Part shown: positions 60,533-64,000 of the stretch, piece after piece
How the letters are laid out: each line of letters starts with the position of its first letter
How positions within the stretch are numbered: the first letter of the stretch is position 1
Assembly (NCBI RefSeq): GCF_006715395.1
Contig: NZ_VFNC01000001.1
Coordinates: 186,001 to 250,000, forward strand
Reading direction: 5' to 3'
From: Streptomyces sp. SLBN-31
Lineage (GTDB): Bacteria > Actinomycetota > Actinomycetes > Streptomycetales > Streptomycetaceae
Length of the DNA: 64,000 nucleotides
Made by a program: the position numbers and the translations under genes
The notes under the pieces: generated by a model
Databases searched by the model: none
The model's input: the letters and a program-made list of their open reading frames with translations, nothing else
What the model was told of the DNA's origin: nothing

Positions 60533-61711
60533 GTGGACCTGTTCGAGTACCAGGCGAGGGACCTCTTCGCCAAGCACGATGTACCGGTGCTGGCCGGTGA
60601 AGTCATCGACACGCCTGAGGCGGCGCGCGAGATCACCGAGCGTCTGGGCGGCAAGTCCGTCGTCAAGGCGCAGGTGAAGGTCGGTGGTCGCGGCAAGGCC
60701 GGTGGCGTCAAGCTGGCCGCCACTCCGGACGAGGCCGTCGCCCGTGCGACGGACATCCTCGGCATGGACATCAAGGGCCACACGGTCCACAAGGTGATGA
60801 TCGCCGAGACCGCTCCGGAGATCGTCGAGGAGTACTACGTCTCCTTCCTCCTCGACCGTGCCAACCGCACGTTCCTCTCGATCGCCTCCGTCGAGGGCGG
60901 CATGGAGATCGAGGAGGTGGCCGCCACCCGTCCGGAGGCCGTCGCCAAGACCCCGATCGACGCCAACGAGGGTGTGACCGAGGAGAAGGCCCGCGAGATC
61001 GTCGCGGCCGCCAAGTTCCCGGCCGAGGTGGCCGACAAGGTCGTCAACGTCCTCGTCAAGCTGTGGGACACCTTCATCAAGGAGGACGCCCTCCTGGTCG
61101 AGGTCAACCCGCTCGCGAAGGTCGCCTCCGGCGAGGTCATCGCCCTCGACGGCAAGGTGTCGCTGGACGACAACGCGGAGTTCCGTCACCCGGACTTCGA
61201 GGAGTTCCACGACAAGGCCGCGGCCAACCCGCTGGAGGCCGCCGCCAAGGAGAAGAACCTCAACTACGTCAAGCTCGACGGTGAGGTCGGCATCATCGGC
61301 AACGGCGCGGGTCTCGTCATGAGCACCCTGGACGTCGTCGCGTACGCCGGTGAGGCGCACGGTGGCGTCAAGCCCGCCAACTTCCTTGACATCGGCGGCG
61401 GCGCCTCCGCGCAGGTCATGGCCAACGGCCTCGAGATCATCCTCGGTGACCCGGACGTCAAGTCCGTCTTCGTCAACGTCTTCGGCGGCATCACCGCCTG
61501 TGACGAGGTCGCCAACGGCATCGTGCAGGCCCTGAAGCTTCTGGAGGACCGCGGCGAGGACGTCACCAAGCCGCTCGTCGTCCGTCTCGACGGCAACAAC
61601 GCCGAGCTGGGTCGCAGGATCCTCACCGACGCCAACCACCCCCTGGTGCAGCGCGTCGACACCATGGACGGCGCGGCCGACAAGGCCGCCGAGCTCGCGG
61701 CTGCGAAGTAA
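60533..61711 (+). CDS. sucC: Succinyl-CoA synthetase, beta subunit
   Basis: 392 residues. GTG at 60533 gives [20 protein letters not shown]. Together with SucD it converts succinyl-CoA to succinate with substrate-level ATP or GTP synthesis in the TCA cycle. The ATP-grasp domain is evident ([18 protein letters not shown], then [12 protein letters not shown]), and the C-terminal CoA-ligase domain contains [26 protein letters not shown] and [19 protein letters not shown]. The next gene starts 19 bases downstream, forming an operon. Confidence 0.97.
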   Translation: MDLFEYQARDLFAKHDVPVLAGEVIDTPEAAREITERLGGKSVVKAQVKVGGRGKAGGVKLAATPDEAVARATDILGMDIKGHTVHKVMIAETAPEIVEEYYVSFLLDRANRTFLSIASVEGGMEIEEVAATRPEAVAKTPIDANEGVTEEKAREIVAAAKFPAEVADKVVNVLVKLWDTFIKEDALLVEVNPLAKVASGEVIALDGKVSLDDNAEFRHPDFEEFHDKAAANPLEAAAKEKNLNYVKLDGEVGIIGNGAGLVMSTLDVVAYAGEAHGGVKPANFLDIGGGASAQVMANGLEIILGDPDVKSVFVNVFGGITACDEVANGIVQALKLLEDRGEDVTKPLVVRLDGNNAELGRRILTDANHPLVQRVDTMDGAADKAAELAAAK

Positions 61712-61729
61712 GGACGAGGGAACACAGCC

Positions 61730-62614
61730 ATGGCTATCTTCCTCAACAAGGACTCCAAGGTCATCGTCCAGGGCATGACCGGTGCCACGGGCATGAAGCA
61801 CACCAAGCTCATGCTGGCCGACGGCACGAACATCGTCGGTGGCGTGAACCCGCGCAAGGCCGGCACGTCCGTCGACTTCGACGGCACCGAGATCCCGGTC
61901 TTCGGCACGGTCGCCGAGGCGATGGAGAAGACGGGCGCGAACGTGTCCGTCCTCTTCGTGCCGCCGGCCTTCGCCAAGGCCGCCGTCGTCGAGGCGATCG
62001 ACGCCGAGATCCCGCTCGCGGTCGTCATCACCGAGGGCATCGCCGTGCACGACTCGGCCGCGTTCTACGCGTACGCCGGGTCCAAGGGCAACAAGACCCG
62101 GATCATCGGCCCCAACTGCCCGGGTCTGATCACCCCCGGTCAGTCGAACGCCGGCATCATCCCGGGCGACATCACCAAGCCGGGCCGCATCGGCCTGGTC
62201 TCGAAGTCCGGCACGCTGACGTACCAGATGATGTACGAGCTGCGTGACATCGGCTTCTCCTCCGCCGTCGGCATCGGTGGCGACCCGGTCATCGGCACCA
62301 CGCACATCGACGCGCTCGCCGCGTTCGAGGCCGACCCCGACACCGACCTGATCGTGATGATCGGTGAGATCGGCGGCGACGCCGAGGAGCGGGCCGCGGC
62401 CTTCATCAAGGAGAACGTGACCAAGCCGGTCGTCGGCTACGTCGCGGGCTTCACCGCGCCCGAGGGCAAGACCATGGGCCACGCGGGCGCCATCGTCTCC
62501 GGCTCCTCCGGCACGGCCGCCGCGAAGAAGGAGGCCCTCGAGGCCGCCGGTGTCAAGGTCGGCAAGACCCCGACCGAGACCGCCAAGCTGGCGCGCGAGA
62601 TCCTCGCCGGCTGA
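61730..62614 (+). CDS. sucD: Succinyl-CoA synthetase, alpha subunit
   Basis: 294 residues. ATG at 61730 after AAGGACGAGGGAA. The CoA-binding Rossmann segment is [14 protein letters not shown], and the mobile phosphohistidine is in [16 protein letters not shown] (about residue 247). [17 protein letters not shown] and [22 protein letters not shown] are typical. Partner of SucC upstream. A perfect 17-bp hairpin ends the operon. Confidence 0.97.
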   Translation: MAIFLNKDSKVIVQGMTGATGMKHTKLMLADGTNIVGGVNPRKAGTSVDFDGTEIPVFGTVAEAMEKTGANVSVLFVPPAFAKAAVVEAIDAEIPLAVVITEGIAVHDSAAFYAYAGSKGNKTRIIGPNCPGLITPGQSNAGIIPGDITKPGRIGLVSKSGTLTYQMMYELRDIGFSSAVGIGGDPVIGTTHIDALAAFEADPDTDLIVMIGEIGGDAEERAAAFIKENVTKPVVGYVAGFTAPEGKTMGHAGAIVSGSSGTAAAKKEALEAAGVKVGKTPTETAKLAREILAG

Positions 62615-62626
62615 GGCACCCGACCG

Positions 62627-62676
62627 CACGCCCGTGGGCCCGCTCCCCTGGTCGGGGGGGCGGGCCCACGGGCGTG
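62627..62676. terminator. Terminator of the sucCD operon
   Basis: The arms 62627-62643 and 62660-62676 are perfect 17-base complements with a 16-base G-rich loop; the stem starts 13 bases after sucD. It may also serve the convergent gene ending at 62705. Confidence 0.85.
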
Positions 62677-62704
62677 TACGGGGGTCATGGGGGCGCGGGC
62701 GGGG

Positions 62705-63535
62705 TCAGCGTCCGAGCGGCACCAGCCTCTCCGGGCCGTGTGCCGTCCGACTGCGCAGCCAGGCCCGGAGTTCCGCCTCCTTGTGGGACAGCGCGCCCTG
62801 CGACACCCGCGGCGGCAGCCCCTCGATCGCCCGCCCCACGGCCACCGGCGGCTCGTAGTGCGTGGGAGCCGTGCTCAGCACGAACGAGGTCGTCCCGATC
62901 AGGGTGACGGTGCAGGCGATGGCGGCATGCGTCCAGAACCGGGTCCGCCGTTCGCTGCCCGTCCGCACCTGCGGCGGCTTCGCCGCGCGCAGCCGCTCCG
63001 TGGCGGCCAGCGCGGCGAGGCGGCGCCGCAGCTCCGGCGGGTCGGCCAGGTCCGGAAGGCGCGCGGCGACGACCTCGCGGGCGTGCAGCAGGCGGCCCGC
63101 CGCGGCCGGGGTGCTGGCCTCCGTCTCCGCCGCCGTCTCCGGCAGGTCCAGGCCCACACCGTCGTACAGCAGGAGCGTGCGGCGGTAGGGCGGCGGGAGT
63201 TCGAGGAGCGCGGCGAGCAGGGTGCGGTCGGACGGGTCGGCCGGTGGCGCCTCCGGGTGGCGGTAGCGGGGGTGGAAACGGTGCCAGGGGGAGAGGGCGC
63301 AGTCGTACGCAGCCGCTCGCACCCACCCGCCCGGATCCCGGTCCCGGGCCACCTCGGGCCAGCGCTGCCAGGCGAGTTGGAAGGCCCGCTCGACCGACTC
63401 GCGGGCGAGCTCGCGGCGGCCGGTGAGCAGATAGGTCTGCCGTACGAGGGCGGGGGCGCAGAACGCGTACAGCGCGTCGAAGGCCTGAGCGGGCGTCAGC
63501 GGCGCGGACGGTTCCGGTTCCTGAGGCGGCGTCAC
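62705..63535 (-). CDS. Membrane protein with sigma-factor-like N-terminus
   Basis: 276 residues. GTG at 63535 follows AAGGG with a 6-base gap. The first 170 residues resemble ECF sigma regions 2 and 4: ALYAFCAPALVRQTYLLTGRRELARESVERAF (region 2 type) and ALLELPPPYRRTLLLYDGVGLDLPETAAET (region 4 type helix-turn-helix). A membrane helix (about 208-228, HAAIACTVTLIGTTSFVLS) and a 45-residue tail follow. Sigma factors are normally soluble, so this fusion could be an anchored regulator, or a degenerate sigma factor that only holds a partner. It is convergent with sucCD and divergent from a DUF6350 gene. Confidence 0.75.
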   Translation of the reverse strand: MTPPQEPEPSAPLTPAQAFDALYAFCAPALVRQTYLLTGRRELARESVERAFQLAWQRWPEVARDRDPGGWVRAAAYDCALSPWHRFHPRYRHPEAPPADPSDRTLLAALLELPPPYRRTLLLYDGVGLDLPETAAETEASTPAAAGRLLHAREVVAARLPDLADPPELRRRLAALAATERLRAAKPPQVRTGSERRTRFWTHAAIACTVTLIGTTSFVLSTAPTHYEPPVAVGRAIEGLPPRVSQGALSHKEAELRAWLRSRTAHGPERLVPLGR

Positions 63536-63631
63536 GGAGGGCCCTTTCGCACGGAAAAGTACATAAACATATATTGAGCGACACTTCGGTGGTTCGCCTG
63601 TTACAACGGGAAAGTGCGTGTCATTGGGAGC

Positions 63632-64000
63632 ATGACGGTCGTGATCCAGATGACCGCTCGCCGACCGTCCCTGTCGTCCCTTCTCGTCCGTCTGCGCGAC
63701 CGCTCGCCCGGACTGGCCGCCGGCCTGCTGGGTGGCGCCGTGGCCGCCGGGCTGGGGCTCGGATCGCTCGCCATGCTCGTGACCCTGCTGTGGATCAGCT
63801 CGCCCTATCCCGACAGCGGACCGGGTGGCGCGCTGCATGTCGCGTCGGCGCTGTGGCTGCTGGCGCACGGCGCCGAGCTGGTGCGCGCCGACACGCTCTC
63901 CGGGGCCCCCGCGCCCGTGGGCGTGACGCCGCTGCTACTGCTCGTCGTGCCCGTGTGGCTGGTGCACCGGGCGGCGCGGGACGCGGTGGAGGGCGGTGAG
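63632..64000 (+). CDS. DUF6350 membrane protein (cut by window edge)
   Basis: At least 123 codons, open to the window end. ATG at 63632 follows GGGAG. It starts [20 protein letters not shown] and has two membrane helices in the visible part ([27 protein letters not shown] and [17 protein letters not shown]). The intact N-terminus and context (after sucCD, before purine genes in related genomes) fit the actinobacterial DUF6350 family of polytopic proteins of unknown function. The overlapping frame starting at 63574 is a shadow. Confidence 0.72.
   Translation, partial: MTVVIQMTARRPSLSSLLVRLRDRSPGLAAGLLGGAVAAGLGLGSLAMLVTLLWISSPYPDSGPGGALHVASALWLLAHGAELVRADTLSGAPAPVGVTPLLLLVVPVWLVHRAARDAVEGGE

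Noticed and set aside
63574..63999. 141-residue frame at the right edge
   Set aside because: Wrong frame: the true gene starts at 63632 in another frame and encodes a membrane protein; the Arg/Ala-rich product of the other frame is a shadow.

Overview
The window is high-GC actinobacterial chromosome, almost certainly Streptomyces. Coding sequences have strongly G/C-biased third positions. GTG and TTG starts are frequent, several transcripts look leaderless, and there is a large set of membrane Ser/Thr kinases and a LAxTG sortase substrate. The gene order (guaB, guaB3, kinase array, guaA, pcrA, sucCD) matches the conserved Streptomyces core as I know it. I see no tRNA, rRNA, CRISPR array, insertion sequence or prophage.

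Layout. 1-6.5 kb: purine synthesis (guaB, whose start codon straddles the left edge, and guaB3), a nucleotide-sugar dehydrogenase homologue that lacks its catalytic Cys and Lys, and glpD. 6.8-20.9 kb: six Ser/Thr kinase-type membrane proteins, one an obvious pseudokinase with a very large insert, interrupted by an AraC regulator and a metallo-beta-lactamase-fold hydrolase. 21-24.5 kb: succinic-semialdehyde dehydrogenase and a GMC oxidoreductase. 24.5-30 kb: a sortase-anchored surface protein, a membrane-anchored protein of unknown function, chorismate mutase with a candidate attenuator leader, guaA, and a PNPOx-like protein. 30-41.8 kb: envelope genes, including a class II aldolase-like enzyme, a DUF4429/SHOCT protein, DoxX, two PspC-domain proteins (one fused to a histidine kinase that overlaps its LuxR-type regulator), and two NlpC/P60 cell-wall hydrolases. 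The second hydrolase lies behind a c-di-AMP (ydaO-type) riboswitch. 42.2-48.1 kb: pcrA/uvrD helicase, an M23 peptidase, a lipase-like hydrolase and a small B12-binding mutase subunit. 48.2-56.6 kb: a two-armed cluster of SWIM zinc-finger protein plus DUF5691 protein (minus strand), diverging from a MoxR-type AAA ATPase, a DUF5682 protein, a possible 55-residue protein and a vWA protein (plus strand). 56.9-64 kb: two repeat-rich secreted proteins, sucCD, a membrane protein with a sigma-factor-like N-terminus, and a truncated DUF6350 protein.

The most interesting region is the 48-56.6 kb cluster. Its shared divergent promoter is a 12-bp inverted repeat, and each arm carries a TGTCAGTG box. The minus arm fits the DNA-damage promoter motif used by PafBC in mycobacteria (TGTCRGTG, 8 bases, TAnnnT) exactly; the plus arm has a weaker -10. 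The only other exact match I found in the window lies in front of pcrA/uvrD, a DNA-repair helicase. I therefore infer that this MoxR-vWA system of unknown function is induced by DNA damage.

Other regulatory candidates read directly from sequence are a leaderless Phe/Tyr-containing leader peptide and terminator-like hairpin in front of chorismate mutase, a hairpin that buries the Shine-Dalgarno of the lipase gene, a 16-bp perfect palindrome before the aldolase-like gene, and repeated CCCTGAT motifs between the two PspC genes.
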